A stretch of 64,000 nt of DNA from Pseudomonadota bacterium (GTDB lineage: Bacteria; Myxococcota_A; UBA796; UBA9615): assembly GCA_024229515.1 (NCBI GenBank), contig JAAESI010000038.1, positions 1 to 64,000 of the forward strand, given 5' to 3'. Position numbers and translations under genes: made by a program. Positions 16,488 through 25,558 of the stretch are shown here, one piece after another (the first letter of the stretch is position 1; each line of letters opens with the position of its first letter). The notes under the pieces are model-generated. The model ran no database searches. It was not told the DNA's origin and saw nothing but the letters and a program-made list of their open reading frames with translations.

Positions 16488-17458
16488 GCCAGGTGCAGCG
16501 GCGAGGCGCCGATCCGGATCCACCGGCGGGCCTGCACGGCGAACGTCGTCGCCCACGCGTTGATGTCAGCCGAGGTGCGGGAGTACCGGATGCCGCCCCC
16601 CGGAGCCGATCGGGCGCGTAGCTGCCGGTCGAGGTCGGCAACCCGCGGATCGCCCGACGGGATGCCCATGGCGAGGCAGATGCGGATGGTCTGGGCGAGC
16701 ACGTCGGAGCTCAATCGGTCGCTCCCGGCGGCGCGAAGCAGGGACTCCAGGCCCGCCGCCAGTCGGTGCGTGCCGGCCGTCGAACCCTGCGCCCGAAGCG
16801 CGAGCAAGCCTTCCAGGGCGTAGGCGTGGGCGTGGGGATAGACGTGGTCGGTGGCGTCGTGGCAGGTGAACCAGCCGCCCTCCCAGCAGATCGAGGCGAA
16901 GTGCTCGGCGAGCTCTTCCACCAGCGGATCCCCGGGCAGCGCGAGCGCCGCCTTGAGCAGGTGCGGTCCGAACGTGCGCGACCAGTGGCCGTCGTCGTCC
17001 AGCCCCTCCTGCCCGATCCGCCGCTCCAGGCAGGACCGGACGAAGGCAACGGCGGGGGCCGGGTCGGGGCCGGTGGGGTCGACCGTCTTCCAGCGCCGCA
17101 GCGCCGCGGCCGCGATGGCAGTGTCGAAGGCGTACCGGCCGCCCCGGTGGAGCACGGCACCGGTGGAGTCGAGGGCTGCTTCGAGGCGGTTGGCGAGGCG
17201 CCGGCCGTCGGCCTGGATCGGTCCGAACAGCACCCCCGGCTCACGCGCCCGCGCTTCCGCGTGCAGGGACAGCAGCAGCCCCTCCGCTTCGGTGTACGGG
17301 AAGCCTGAACCACCGCTCGCGAACCAGGACAGGACCCCGCCGTCGGGGAGCCGCACGGGGCCGGTCATCAGCCACGCCAGATGCTCCAGCTCCGGGAGGA
17401 ACCGGGCGTCGACGATCGCGTCCTGGGGAAGCGGTAGGGCCTGCGACATTCCCGGCAT
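16484..17458 (-). CDS. Alpha/alpha-barrel-like protein of unknown function
   Basis: The 324-residue soluble protein has repeated helical segments and aromatic/His-rich loops (ICWEGGWFTCHDATDHVYPHAHAYALEGLLAL, read here in parts: GGWFTCHDATDHVYPH then AHAYALEGL). The pattern suggests an alpha/alpha toroid, as in prenyltransferase/squalene-cyclase-like folds or glycoside epimerases and lyases. No diagnostic catalytic motif was recognised. It is the first gene of the seven-gene operon, with a 4-bp overlap to the GT2 gene. ATG codons at 17458 and 17449 are both possible starts. It is divergent from the membrane gene at 17488 with only about 29 bp between. Confidence 0.7.
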   Translation of the reverse strand: MPGMSQALPLPQDAIVDARFLPELEHLAWLMTGPVRLPDGGVLSWFASGGSGFPYTEAEGLLLSLHAEARAREPGVLFGPIQADGRRLANRLEAALDSTGAVLHRGGRYAFDTAIAAAALRRWKTVDPTGPDPAPAVAFVRSCLERRIGQEGLDDDGHWSRTFGPHLLKAALALPGDPLVEELAEHFASICWEGGWFTCHDATDHVYPHAHAYALEGLLALRAQGSTAGTHRLAAGLESLLRAAGSDRLSSDVLAQTIRICLAMGIPSGDPRVADLDRQLRARSAPGGGIRYSRTSADINAWATTFAVQARRWIRIGASPLHLA

Positions 17459-17487
17459 TGTAGGCGAGCCCTTGCGGCACCGCGCCC

Positions 17488-19659
17488 ATGGGGACAGGCT
17501 GGCTCGTCGTGGTGCTTCTTCTCCTGCTGTTGGTCGGCCTCCTCGTGGCCGTACGCATGGACGCGGACGGACCCGTGGAGCTGCTCGCCTGGGTGCTCCT
17601 GGGGGCCCTCGGCGGGGCTCCGGTCGTGGCCGTGGGGACCGCCTGGGTGGTGCCGATGTTCATCACGCCGACGCTGGTGGGGGGACTCGCCGCGTTGCTG
17701 GCGGGAGGACTCCTGGTCGCCGGCGGGGTTCAGGCGTTGCGCGAGTACCCGTGGCGGGGCCCCACCGAAAGCGAGGCGCTGGTGCTGCTGGCGGCGGCGA
17801 TGGTGGGGGCGGTGACGGCGTCGCTGCACACGGACGTCGAGCTGATGCTGTCGCTCGCCTCGTGGCTCCGCACCGGCGAGGCGGAGTGCTTCTACATGCA
17901 GACCTTCTCGCTGGTGGGGGATCTGAACCAGGGAGGCTCGCCCGACCGCATCCGGGACGCGTGGCAGATCGTGAACTCCCCGGGCAACACCGCCTACACC
18001 GCGGCGCTGATGCCGACGCTGGACGGCGCCACCTTCCGAATCGTCGACGTCATCTTCCGGGTGCTCCTGTTCCTGTTCGTGCAGCTGGCCCTGGTGCGCT
18101 GGACCCGCTTCCTGATCTCGCTGGTGGCGGCGCTGTTCGTGGTCCTCAACCCCTTCATGCTGTACGTCGAGGTGCTGGACCGGAACGTCATCGCGGCCGC
18201 CCTGACGGCGGCGTTGCTGTTCGCGCTGCGAGCTCGCCCCGACAAGGCGCTGGCCCACGGCCTGCTGCTGGGGCTGCTGGCGATCAGCGGGCTCCGGTTC
18301 CTGCCGTTGGTCTTCGCGGTGCCTGTGTTCATCGTCCACGGCACCCGGGGGTCGAACCGGCGGGAGTGGGGGGCCGTGCTCGGCGGCTTCGTGCTCCCCT
18401 TCGCGGTCGGAGTCCCCCATCTGCAGCACCACGGGCTCCACAGCATGGGGGAGACGGAGTCCTGGTGGGAGCTGCTCCAGCTGACCCTCGAGGAGCTCCC
18501 GCGGACCCCCTTCCTGCCGTTCCCGACGGGGGCCTACTACTACTTGACGGTGCTCGACTTCCTCGGCCTGGGGGTCTGCGCGCTGGCGGCGATGGGGGCG
18601 AGCCGGTCCTTCCGGAGGGAGCCCGCCTGGGGGGTGGGGCTGACCCTGCCGCTGCTGGGCATCCTCGCGGCCCTGTCGGTGCAGCGGGACTGGATTCAGG
18701 GCGACAAGGTGCGCATCGCCCTCGAGGCGCTCGTGCCCGTGGTCGTGTTGGCGGCGCTGGGCCTGGATGAACTCTTTGACCGCTACCGCCGGAGGATCGC
18801 GCTGGCGGAGCTCGCCGCGGCTGCTGTGGTCCTGTTGGCGCTCGGCTTCGTCACGGCTCGGCTGGACGTGCCGGTGGATGCCTCGACCTACCTCCGCCAT
18901 CCGGTGCATCAGACCGAGACCGACGCCCGCCTGGCGCCATCGCGGGCGGCCGTGGCGCGGTTCGGGCTGCTCCCCGACTACGGGCGGCTCGCCACCAAGC
19001 TGGACGTCGGGCGCAAGCGCGCCGAGGAGGCGTCGGTCCGGTGGACCGTGTATGGACCGGGGTCGCCGTTGGCCGATCGACCGCGGGAGGCCGGCTGGTG
19101 GGGCGGGGGGGAAGCGTCGGAGCCGTTGGTGGTGCTCGCGGACGAGCGGTCGGTGCTTCTCGAGATTGATCTGGCCCTGCTCCCCACCGCTCCCGATGAC
19201 GCGGTCCGCGAGGTCGCATCCGGGGCTCCGTTCGTCGATCTGATCGATCGCGGCAAGCTGCTCGACATCTACTTCCGGTCGGTGGTGGTGCCCTGGCAGG
19301 CCCAGCCGCTGGGCATCGCCGCGTTGCCCCTGCGGGCCGAGGTCGACGGGCTTGGCGAGCTGTACCTCGACCTGAACGCCTTCGGGTCGCTGGGGACCGA
19401 CCGCGACGGCTTCACCCGGGTCGGCCCGATCCACCTGCGATCGGACCACGGCGGCTCCGTGCTGACCGCGCTGCCCGACGCCTCGTCGGACTCGACGATC
19501 CGCGTGCGGGTGCCCCGCAACTACCGCGTCCTCGTCCGCGACTGGCTGGTCGACAGCAACGCCGGCACGCCCCACCGGGTGGACTCCTGGACCGTGACGG
19601 TCGATGATGGCGGCGTGCACGTCGGCTACGGCTGGGGCGAGCCGGAGAGTTACCTGTAG
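17488..19659 (+). CDS. Large membrane protein, glycosyltransferase-like topology, soluble C-terminal domain
   Basis: The 723-residue protein has about twelve membrane helices in the first ~460 residues (starting GTGWLVVVLLLLLLVGLLV), then a ~260-residue soluble C-terminal domain. The topology resembles GT-C or O-antigen-ligase-like proteins, but I see no confirmed active-site motif. Loops contain acidic and aromatic residues such as PFPTGAYYYLTVLDFLG. It is divergent from the carbamoyltransferase operon with a ~29-bp shared control region and lies 51 bp before the chorismatase-like gene on the same strand. A role with the operon in building or exporting a modified glycan is inferred. Confidence 0.7.
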   Translation: MGTGWLVVVLLLLLLVGLLVAVRMDADGPVELLAWVLLGALGGAPVVAVGTAWVVPMFITPTLVGGLAALLAGGLLVAGGVQALREYPWRGPTESEALVLLAAAMVGAVTASLHTDVELMLSLASWLRTGEAECFYMQTFSLVGDLNQGGSPDRIRDAWQIVNSPGNTAYTAALMPTLDGATFRIVDVIFRVLLFLFVQLALVRWTRFLISLVAALFVVLNPFMLYVEVLDRNVIAAALTAALLFALRARPDKALAHGLLLGLLAISGLRFLPLVFAVPVFIVHGTRGSNRREWGAVLGGFVLPFAVGVPHLQHHGLHSMGETESWWELLQLTLEELPRTPFLPFPTGAYYYLTVLDFLGLGVCALAAMGASRSFRREPAWGVGLTLPLLGILAALSVQRDWIQGDKVRIALEALVPVVVLAALGLDELFDRYRRRIALAELAAAAVVLLALGFVTARLDVPVDASTYLRHPVHQTETDARLAPSRAAVARFGLLPDYGRLATKLDVGRKRAEEASVRWTVYGPGSPLADRPREAGWWGGGEASEPLVVLADERSVLLEIDLALLPTAPDDAVREVASGAPFVDLIDRGKLLDIYFRSVVVPWQAQPLGIAALPLRAEVDGLGELYLDLNAFGSLGTDRDGFTRVGPIHLRSDHGGSVLTALPDASSDSTIRVRVPRNYRVLVRDWLVDSNAGTPHRVDSWTVTVDDGGVHVGYGWGEPESYL

Positions 19660-19694
19660 GCAGCCCCTGTCCGGCGGCCGCCAAAATCGCCGTC

Positions 19695-19700
19695 TATACT
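19695..19700 (+). promoter_or_regulatory. Possible -10 element TATACT
   Basis: TATACT lies only ten bases before the ATG at 19711, with no strong Shine-Dalgarno between. If it is a -10 box, the mRNA of the chorismatase-like gene would be leaderless or nearly so. A convincing -35 was not found. Confidence 0.3.
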
Positions 19701-19710
19701 TCTGAGCCGA

Positions 19711-20841
19711 ATGACGAAGGAATCGAATCGAGCATCCATCATCCCGCACCCCCGCGCGCAGAAGCCGCTGACGGGGTTGCGCTGGGCGCCGTCCCCCCGC
19801 GGCGCGACCCGTGACGATGTCCGGGCCGCGTTCAACGATCTTGCCCGGCAGCTCGCTGAGGGGCAGTTGCTGGTGCTGCAGGAGCGGCTCTACGTCGAGC
19901 CCTACGACGTGGACGAGGTGCTCGCCATCCGCCGGGACGCGCTCCAGGCCCACGGCCTCGACGCCGACCGCCCGTTCACCATCGTCTCCAACAAGTCCTG
20001 CATCCCCGGCATCTGCGTCGGCGTGCACATGCTCGCGCTGCGGCCGGCGCCAGGGGAGAGCATCCGCACCGTGCGCGCGGGCCCCGCGACCGGCCGGCTG
20101 CTGGAGTCCGGGAGTACGACGGCGCTGTTCGTCTCCGACGTGGCCGCTTCCCCCGGCTCGGTGGACCCCCTGCACGAGATGTTCGCGGGGGCCGTCGCCG
20201 CCTGCGCCGAGCACGGCATGACCCTGCGCGACGTCGCCCGCACGTGGCTGTACGTCGAGAACTTGATCCCCACCTACGACCACCTGAACCGGGTGCGCGA
20301 CGAAGTGTTCCTCGCCGAGGGGCTCAAGGATGACTCCAAGTGGCTGCAGGAGCCGCCGGCGTCCACCGGAATCCAGGCCTGGCACCCCGATCGGGCGGAC
20401 TGCTTCCTCGACCTCATCGCCGTGACCCGCCCGGGCGCGGACCGTCCGTTCACGGGTGTGACGCCCGACATGCAGTGCGAAGCGTGGGACTACGGTTCGT
20501 CCTTCTCGCGCGGCATGACCATCGACCTGGGGCGCCGCCGGCTGGTGACGATCTCGGGGACGGCGAGCATCGGGGGCGACGGCCTCACCATGCACCTGGA
20601 CGACCCTGCCGCTCAGATCCTCGAGACGATGCGGAACATCGATTCGCTGCTCGAGCTGGGCAAAGCCGACCCCGCCCGGGGGCTGTGGACGCTCTACTTC
20701 AAGGACGAGCAGGTCTGGGACGCGTGGCAGGACCTCGTGCTTGCGGGCGAGCTTCGGGCCCCGCCCCAGGCCGCCGCCGTGTTCGGCGACGTCTGCCGCG
20801 ACAACCTGCTGTTCGAAGCCGAAGTTACGGTTCCGCTGTAG
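19711..20841 (+). CDS. Chorismatase-like protein (FkbO/Hyg5/RidA-related family)
   Basis: The 376-residue protein has two RidA/YjgF-like halves. Features seen in the FkbO/Hyg5/Bra8 chorismatase group are ARTWLYVENL near residue 173, ISGTASIGG near residue 279 and an ETMRNIDSLLELG helix near residue 310. Known members remove the pyruvate side chain from chorismate to give dihydroxycyclohexadiene or hydroxybenzoate starter units for secondary metabolites. The chorismate-specific residues cannot be verified by eye, so a broader RidA-like function is possible. It lies beside the carbamoyltransferase/glycosyltransferase operon. Its stop overlaps the M23 gene's tail by 17 bp. Confidence 0.75.
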   Translation: MTKESNRASIIPHPRAQKPLTGLRWAPSPRGATRDDVRAAFNDLARQLAEGQLLVLQERLYVEPYDVDEVLAIRRDALQAHGLDADRPFTIVSNKSCIPGICVGVHMLALRPAPGESIRTVRAGPATGRLLESGSTTALFVSDVAASPGSVDPLHEMFAGAVAACAEHGMTLRDVARTWLYVENLIPTYDHLNRVRDEVFLAEGLKDDSKWLQEPPASTGIQAWHPDRADCFLDLIAVTRPGADRPFTGVTPDMQCEAWDYGSSFSRGMTIDLGRRRLVTISGTASIGGDGLTMHLDDPAAQILETMRNIDSLLELGKADPARGLWTLYFKDEQVWDAWQDLVLAGELRAPPQAAAVFGDVCRDNLLFEAEVTVPL

Positions 20842-21517
20842 CGCACGTCGTCGCCGGCAGGTCGAACGCGTCGACCTGCTCCACCCACCAGCTCTTCGTC
20901 GTCGACAGCGGTCCCGCGTAGGGGTCGATCACGTCGCCGCCGTCGGTGTTCACCTCGAAGTGGAGGTGGGGCATCGAGCTGTTGCCGGAGCTCCCCATCA
21001 AGCCGAGCAGATCGCCGCAGGCGACCTCATCGCCGGGCTCCACCACCACCGAGTCGGTCATCAGGTGGAGGTACCGGGTGATGATCCCCTGGCCGTGATC
21101 GAGGGTGACGAAGTTGGCGAGGATGGGGTGGCCGTCGCAGGTCACCGCGCCGTTCTCGAGGCGGCAGCGGTCGTACTGGTCCTCGCGGATCTCCAGGACC
21201 GTGCCGTCGGCCGCGGCGAGCACGTCGGCGGAGCCCGCGTCCATCGTCTCGAAGCCGCCCTCGAGCAGGAAGTCGGTGCCGTCGTGCTCGTCGTAGCAGG
21301 CGGGGAAGCCGTCGCCCGCGTAGTTGCTGCAGATGGCGCCGCCGAGGGTGGAGTCCTCGTGCACCTCGGGGTCGTGATCCACGCCGACCACGCCGTCGAT
21401 CAGCCACGGCTGGCCCGTCGGCAGCGCGAATCGCACGGGCTCTTCGGGGGGCTCGTCCCCGGGCAGGGGATCGCCGCAAGCGACGAGCACGAGCAACGGC
21501 AGCAGCGGCCTCCTCAT
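20825..21517 (-). CDS. M23 (LytM-type) peptidase lipoprotein
   Basis: The 230-residue protein has a short lipoprotein signal (lipobox LVAC, Cys14) and a LytM/M23 domain. The zinc ligands His78 and Asp82 lie in EHDGTD, and His186 in PHLHFEV, with catalytic-type His151 in RYLHL and His184. M23 enzymes cleave peptidoglycan cross-bridges; degenerate members activate amidases. All expected histidines are present, so activity is plausible. I start at the ATG at 21517, which overlaps the CapA-like gene's stop by 4 bp. Longer frames upstream lie inside that gene. Confidence 0.88.
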   Translation of the reverse strand: MRRPLLPLLVLVACGDPLPGDEPPEEPVRFALPTGQPWLIDGVVGVDHDPEVHEDSTLGGAICSNYAGDGFPACYDEHDGTDFLLEGGFETMDAGSADVLAAADGTVLEIREDQYDRCRLENGAVTCDGHPILANFVTLDHGQGIITRYLHLMTDSVVVEPGDEVACGDLLGLMGSSGNSSMPHLHFEVNTDGGDVIDPYAGPLSTTKSWWVEQVDAFDLPATTCATAEP

Positions 21518-22761
21518 CGCTTCCACGCCTTGCCGAGGAGGAACTCCAGCCGGCGCATCTCGGCGACGTAGGCGCCCTCGGTGCGATCGGCCAACGGCAC
21601 GACGGTGCGCACGTCGTCCCGGACGGTGGTGACCGCCTCCCAGCCGAGCCCGGTGACGTCGGGATCGAGCGACACGGTCGCGATCAGGCCGGTCTGCACG
21701 GGCACCGTCGGCTGCATCGTGTCGAAGTTGCCGAGGCTGTAGAGAATCGCGGCGGTTCGAGCCACGCCGTCGTCGGTGCGGATCGAGCAGGTGCCGATCT
21801 CCGGAACCGCCAGCGGCTTGTTCACGTGGCACAGCTCCGGCGGCTGGGCGACGTGGGGGCCGTGCCCGACGATGAGGTCCGCGCCGAGGCCGACCAGCTC
21901 GCGCCCCATCACGAGGAAGTGGGGGTCGGCGTAGTACTCGTACTCGTAGCCCCAGTGGAGCATCAGCACGACGGTGTCCGCGCCGCCGGTGCGGGCGGCC
22001 TCGATGTCGGCCCCGACTCCCGACAGGTCCACGTCTTCGTCGAGCCGGCCGAAGGGCACCACGAACAGCTCATGGTCCTGTGGGGCGGGCTTGCCGTTGA
22101 GCCCCCAGGTGTAGGACAGCAGCGCGATCGAGCGGCCGCCGACCTCGACCGTGGCGTGGCCGTCGACCCCGGTGTGCTGCAAGCCGCGGGCCTCGACCTC
22201 GGCGATCGTCGCCTCCAGGCCGTCCTCGCCCACGTCCATGCTGTGGTTGTTGTTCAGCTGCACGACGTCCAGCGGCAGCGAGTCGAGGATCTCCGGCGGC
22301 GCGTTGAACGTGTAGAGGTCCAGGTCCTCCTGCTCCGTCGGGTGATCCGGGGACGTCGGCGTCTCCAGGTTGCCGATTCGGAGATCGCCGTCGAGCAGGT
22401 CGGCCACGGGCAGAGCGAACTCGGCCCAGTTCTCCCCCAGCCACATCACGTCGCCCGCAAACGACAGGCGGACGCCGTCGCCCAGCGGCGGGATCGTGCC
22501 CACGTGGCTGTCGAAGTGGGAGAGCGCTTCGACGGGCGCGCTGGGGCGGTGGTGCTGCAGCTTCAGCAGGTACTGGCCGGCCAGGTCGAGATCCTCGGCA
22601 GGGTCCCAGTCCTCCGTCTCCCAGCGCACTTCCTCGTAGGCTTCGAGGTCGGTCTGCGGCGTGTAGACGTAGGGGAAGTACGACCCCTCTTCGGGCCACG
22701 CAGCGTATGGATCGCAGCCGATCACGCAGAGGAGAACCGCCATCGGAGCGAGCAGGCGCAT
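21514..22761 (-). CDS. CapA-family metallophosphatase-like lipoprotein
   Basis: The 415-residue protein has a lipoprotein signal (lipobox VIGC, Cys16) and a CapA / poly-gamma-glutamate-type calcineurin-like domain. Motifs are FAGDVMWLG, IGNLETP, VVQLNNNHSMDVG, VVLMLHWGYEYEY, LIVGHGPHVAQP and YSLGNFD. The family is associated with capsule or polyglutamate handling and binds divalent metals through the D, N and H residues in these motifs. It is probably co-transcribed with the downstream M23 peptidase, suggesting a cell-wall or capsule-related pair. It is divergent from the zinc-ribbon membrane gene. Confidence 0.85.
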   Translation of the reverse strand: MRLLAPMAVLLCVIGCDPYAAWPEEGSYFPYVYTPQTDLEAYEEVRWETEDWDPAEDLDLAGQYLLKLQHHRPSAPVEALSHFDSHVGTIPPLGDGVRLSFAGDVMWLGENWAEFALPVADLLDGDLRIGNLETPTSPDHPTEQEDLDLYTFNAPPEILDSLPLDVVQLNNNHSMDVGEDGLEATIAEVEARGLQHTGVDGHATVEVGGRSIALLSYTWGLNGKPAPQDHELFVVPFGRLDEDVDLSGVGADIEAARTGGADTVVLMLHWGYEYEYYADPHFLVMGRELVGLGADLIVGHGPHVAQPPELCHVNKPLAVPEIGTCSIRTDDGVARTAAILYSLGNFDTMQPTVPVQTGLIATVSLDPDVTGLGWEAVTTVRDDVRTVVPLADRTEGAYVAEMRRLEFLLGKAWKR

Positions 22762-22815
22762 GCCGACCGGAGCCTACCGTTCGTAAGCTCGCTCCGGCTG
22801 GGCCATCCTGGGTCC

Positions 22816-23656
22816 GTGCAGACCCCCTGCGACCGCTGCGGAACCTTCGCGCCTCGGGTGATGTGGATGGAGCGGGCGATCTGCGAGCCCTGCCACCAGA
22901 CCATCAAGCCCTACGAATCCGGGAGTACCCGGATCGGCGTCGTCCTCGCGGCCGTGGTGGAAACGCTCCCGAAGGTCGCTGGAGTGGGTTCCCTGGCGCT
23001 GGTCCTGGCCTGCCTTCCCCAGATGGGCGTGGCGCTGTTGGCCCCCCCCCGATGCGTTGATCGCACTCGCTCTCACCCTCGGTGCCGCCATCCTCGGGAG
23101 CTACGGTCAGCTCGTCGTCCTGATCCTCGCCCTCCAGTTGCTCCGGGGGGAGGAGACCTACGACGCGCCGACGGCGCTGCGGCAGGGACTGGTCTGGCTC
23201 TTCCCGTTCGCGGTCCTGGGCATCCTCATCGGGGTTCAGATCCTCCTGTATTCGTTGCTGCTCCTCATCCCCGGAATCGTCCGCGCGATGACGCTGTACG
23301 TCGCGCAGGCGGAGTGGGTGCTGAGCCGGCTGGCGGGGGCCCCGCTGGAGCGTCGAGACGCCATGGCCGTGAGCGCGGAGCGCATGCCCGGGCGTCGCGG
23401 TCAGGCGCTCGTCGTGTCGGTGATCGCGAGCATGCCGGTCATCCTTCTGACCTTCGGCTCCGTGGTGATGGAACTGGGGCGAGGGGACCTGAGCAACGAG
23501 CTGCTCTTCTGGTTCGATCTGGCGATGTACCCGGTCTCGGCGCTCGCCTCGCTTCCCATCGTCGTAGCCCAGGCGATCTTCCTCGTGCAGCTGTTCGGGG
23601 CCCCCACCTGGGAGGCCGAAGCCGACGGGGGCGCCGCTGGTATCCTCCCCGCCTAA
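22816..23656 (+). pseudogene. Zinc-ribbon membrane protein, frameshifted at a C9 run
   Basis: From the GTG at 22816 the frame encodes a zinc ribbon (CDRCG, then CEPC about 19 residues later) followed by hydrophobic helices (GSLALVLACLPQMGVALLAP). At a run of nine Cs (23042-23050) the frame breaks. The remaining protein continues in another frame (DALIALALTLGAAILGSYG) with several more helices to the TAA at 23654. Deleting one C restores a single protein of about 280 residues with zinc ribbon plus Yip1-like membrane domain. It could be a sequencing or assembly error, a recent inactivation or a phase-variable tract. The intact form may have been translated with the kinase gene 16 bases downstream. 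Confidence 0.7.
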
Positions 23657-23671
23657 GACGGGAGAGACTCG

Positions 23672-25555
23672 ATTCAGGCCTGGTCCGAGGGGCAGCAATT
23701 CGGCCGCTTCACGCTTCGTCGCGCCCTCGGCGCGGGGTCGTTTGCGGAGGTTTGGCTCGCCGTCGAGGAATCGCAGCTTGGCTTCCGCAAGGAGGTCGCC
23801 CTCAAGCTCCTGCACACCGCCGAACCGGCCAAGGTCCAGGCCCTCCAACAGGAGGCCCGCCTCGTCGCCGCCCTGCGCCACCCCAACATCGTGGACGTGC
23901 TCGCGGTCGAGGATATCGAGGGGACCTGGACCGTCGTCATGGAGTACGTCGATGGCGGGACCCTGGAGTCGTTCATCGACCGGGCCGCCCTCGCGGGGGT
24001 GCCCATTCCGCCGGAGCTGGTGCTCAGCTTCCTCCTGAACATCGCCCGAGGTCTGGGCCGGGCTCACACCGCCTCGGACGAGGACGGGAACCCGGCCGTC
24101 GTGCTCCACCGGGACCTGAAGCCCGCCAACGTGCTGCTGGATGTGCACGGCGCCGCCAAGCTGACCGACTTCGGCGTCGCCAAGGTCGTGGGCGACGCGG
24201 CCGCCACCGCCACCGGGGTGTCCAAGGGCACGCCCGCCTACACCGCGCCGGAGACCTGGGCCGGCGACCGGGACTTCGCCCCCTCGATGGACCTGTTCGC
24301 GCTGGGCTGCATCGCGTTCGAGCTGGTCACCCTCCAGCGGCTGTTCGGCGGCGAAGCGATCGCCAACATCTTCTGGGAGATGGTGAACCGCGCGCCCGCC
24401 GACGAAGCCGCCGCGGTCGCCGCCACGATGCCCGGCCTCGCGCCCATCGTGGAGAAGCTGCTCGCCCGTGACCCTGCCGCTCGGTACCAGAGCGCCGCTG
24501 AGGTGGAGGCGGACCTCGAGGGGCTGCAGGGCTCCGTCGGCCCCGCCGACTTCGCCGCGTTCACGACGATGTTGGGCGAGGTCGAGCGGGGTGAGCGTGA
24601 CCGCCCCGAGGGTGCTCCGGCGCCGCGAGTGGCCAGCTCTGATGGCGTCGCGTGGACCGATCTGCTGGCCCGCACGGGCGAGATCGCCAACGCCAAGGCG
24701 GAGGCCAAGGCCGCCGCCTCGGGTCCGGTGGCTCCGCCCGTCGCACCCCAACGCAAGCGCAAGCGGAACCCCGCCGGTCGCGCCACCGCCAAGCACGCCA
24801 AGCCGCGCGGGCGCACCGGCAAGCGGGCCGTCCCGCCGCCGCCGCCGTCCACCAAGGGGGGCCTGTCCCGCACGCTCATGCTCGGCTTGCTGGGGGGCAC
24901 CGCGCTGATGGTCCTGGCCATCGTGGGGCTGCTGTTGGGCCGCGCCTACCTGCCGTCGGAGCCGACGACCCCCGCGCAGGCGACGCCGTCGACCCAGGCG
25001 CCCGCGGTCGCGGAGCTTCCCGCGGAGCCGACGGTCGATCCGGAGTTGGAGGCGCCCACCCCGGCGCCCGCTCCCGTGCAGCGCCTCCCGACCGAGCCCG
25101 TCGAGCGGCCCGAGCCGAGCACCCCCGCCCCGGCCGAGGCGGCCCCGGAGCCGACGCCGGCCCCGGTCGCGGAGGTCGAGACGCCCGCGCCGACCGAGGA
25201 GACGCCCGCGCCTGCGGAGCCGACCCCCGAACCCGTGGCGGCGGTGGATCCGACGCCGTCGCCCATCTCCACCGAGACGCCCACGAAGGCCTGCCTCGTC
25301 ACCACCAGCACGCCGGGGCGGTCGATGGTCTGGATCGGCGGACGGCCCCAGAGCAGGCGGGCCCTGACGGAGGGGTCGAAGCTCGGCGCCCGGCTCGATC
25401 CCGGCTGGATCACCATCGGCATGGGCTCCGGAGAACGGCCCACGGCCTTCCTCGACGTCGAGCTGGTGCTGGGCAAGTCCGCGACGGTGCACTGCGATCT
25501 GGCGACGAACTCCTGCACGCTCCTGACGGGCGGGTTCGGCCCTTGCGCCCGCTGA
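23672..25555 (+). CDS. Ser/Thr protein kinase with one membrane segment (Pkn-type)
   Basis: The 627-residue protein has a Hanks-type kinase domain: glycine loop LGAGSFAEVW (residues ~19-28), Lys in EVALKLLH (~45), catalytic HRDLKPANV (~146-154), DFG (~166-168) and TPAYTAPE. A Pro/Ala-rich linker, one membrane helix (~400-427) and a long Pro/Glu/Thr-rich outer region follow, with a small C-terminal Cys-containing domain. Kinase inside, sensor outside is the usual layout. No ATG, GTG or TTG lies between the previous in-frame stop (23654-23656) and the glycine loop. ATT at 23672, preceded by GGGAGAG, is the best start candidate. Confidence 0.88.
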   Translation: MQAWSEGQQFGRFTLRRALGAGSFAEVWLAVEESQLGFRKEVALKLLHTAEPAKVQALQQEARLVAALRHPNIVDVLAVEDIEGTWTVVMEYVDGGTLESFIDRAALAGVPIPPELVLSFLLNIARGLGRAHTASDEDGNPAVVLHRDLKPANVLLDVHGAAKLTDFGVAKVVGDAAATATGVSKGTPAYTAPETWAGDRDFAPSMDLFALGCIAFELVTLQRLFGGEAIANIFWEMVNRAPADEAAAVAATMPGLAPIVEKLLARDPAARYQSAAEVEADLEGLQGSVGPADFAAFTTMLGEVERGERDRPEGAPAPRVASSDGVAWTDLLARTGEIANAKAEAKAAASGPVAPPVAPQRKRKRNPAGRATAKHAKPRGRTGKRAVPPPPPSTKGGLSRTLMLGLLGGTALMVLAIVGLLLGRAYLPSEPTTPAQATPSTQAPAVAELPAEPTVDPELEAPTPAPAPVQRLPTEPVERPEPSTPAPAEAAPEPTPAPVAEVETPAPTEETPAPAEPTPEPVAAVDPTPSPISTETPTKACLVTTSTPGRSMVWIGGRPQSRRALTEGSKLGARLDPGWITIGMGSGERPTAFLDVELVLGKSATVHCDLATNSCTLLTGGFGPCAR

Positions 25556-25558
25556 GGC

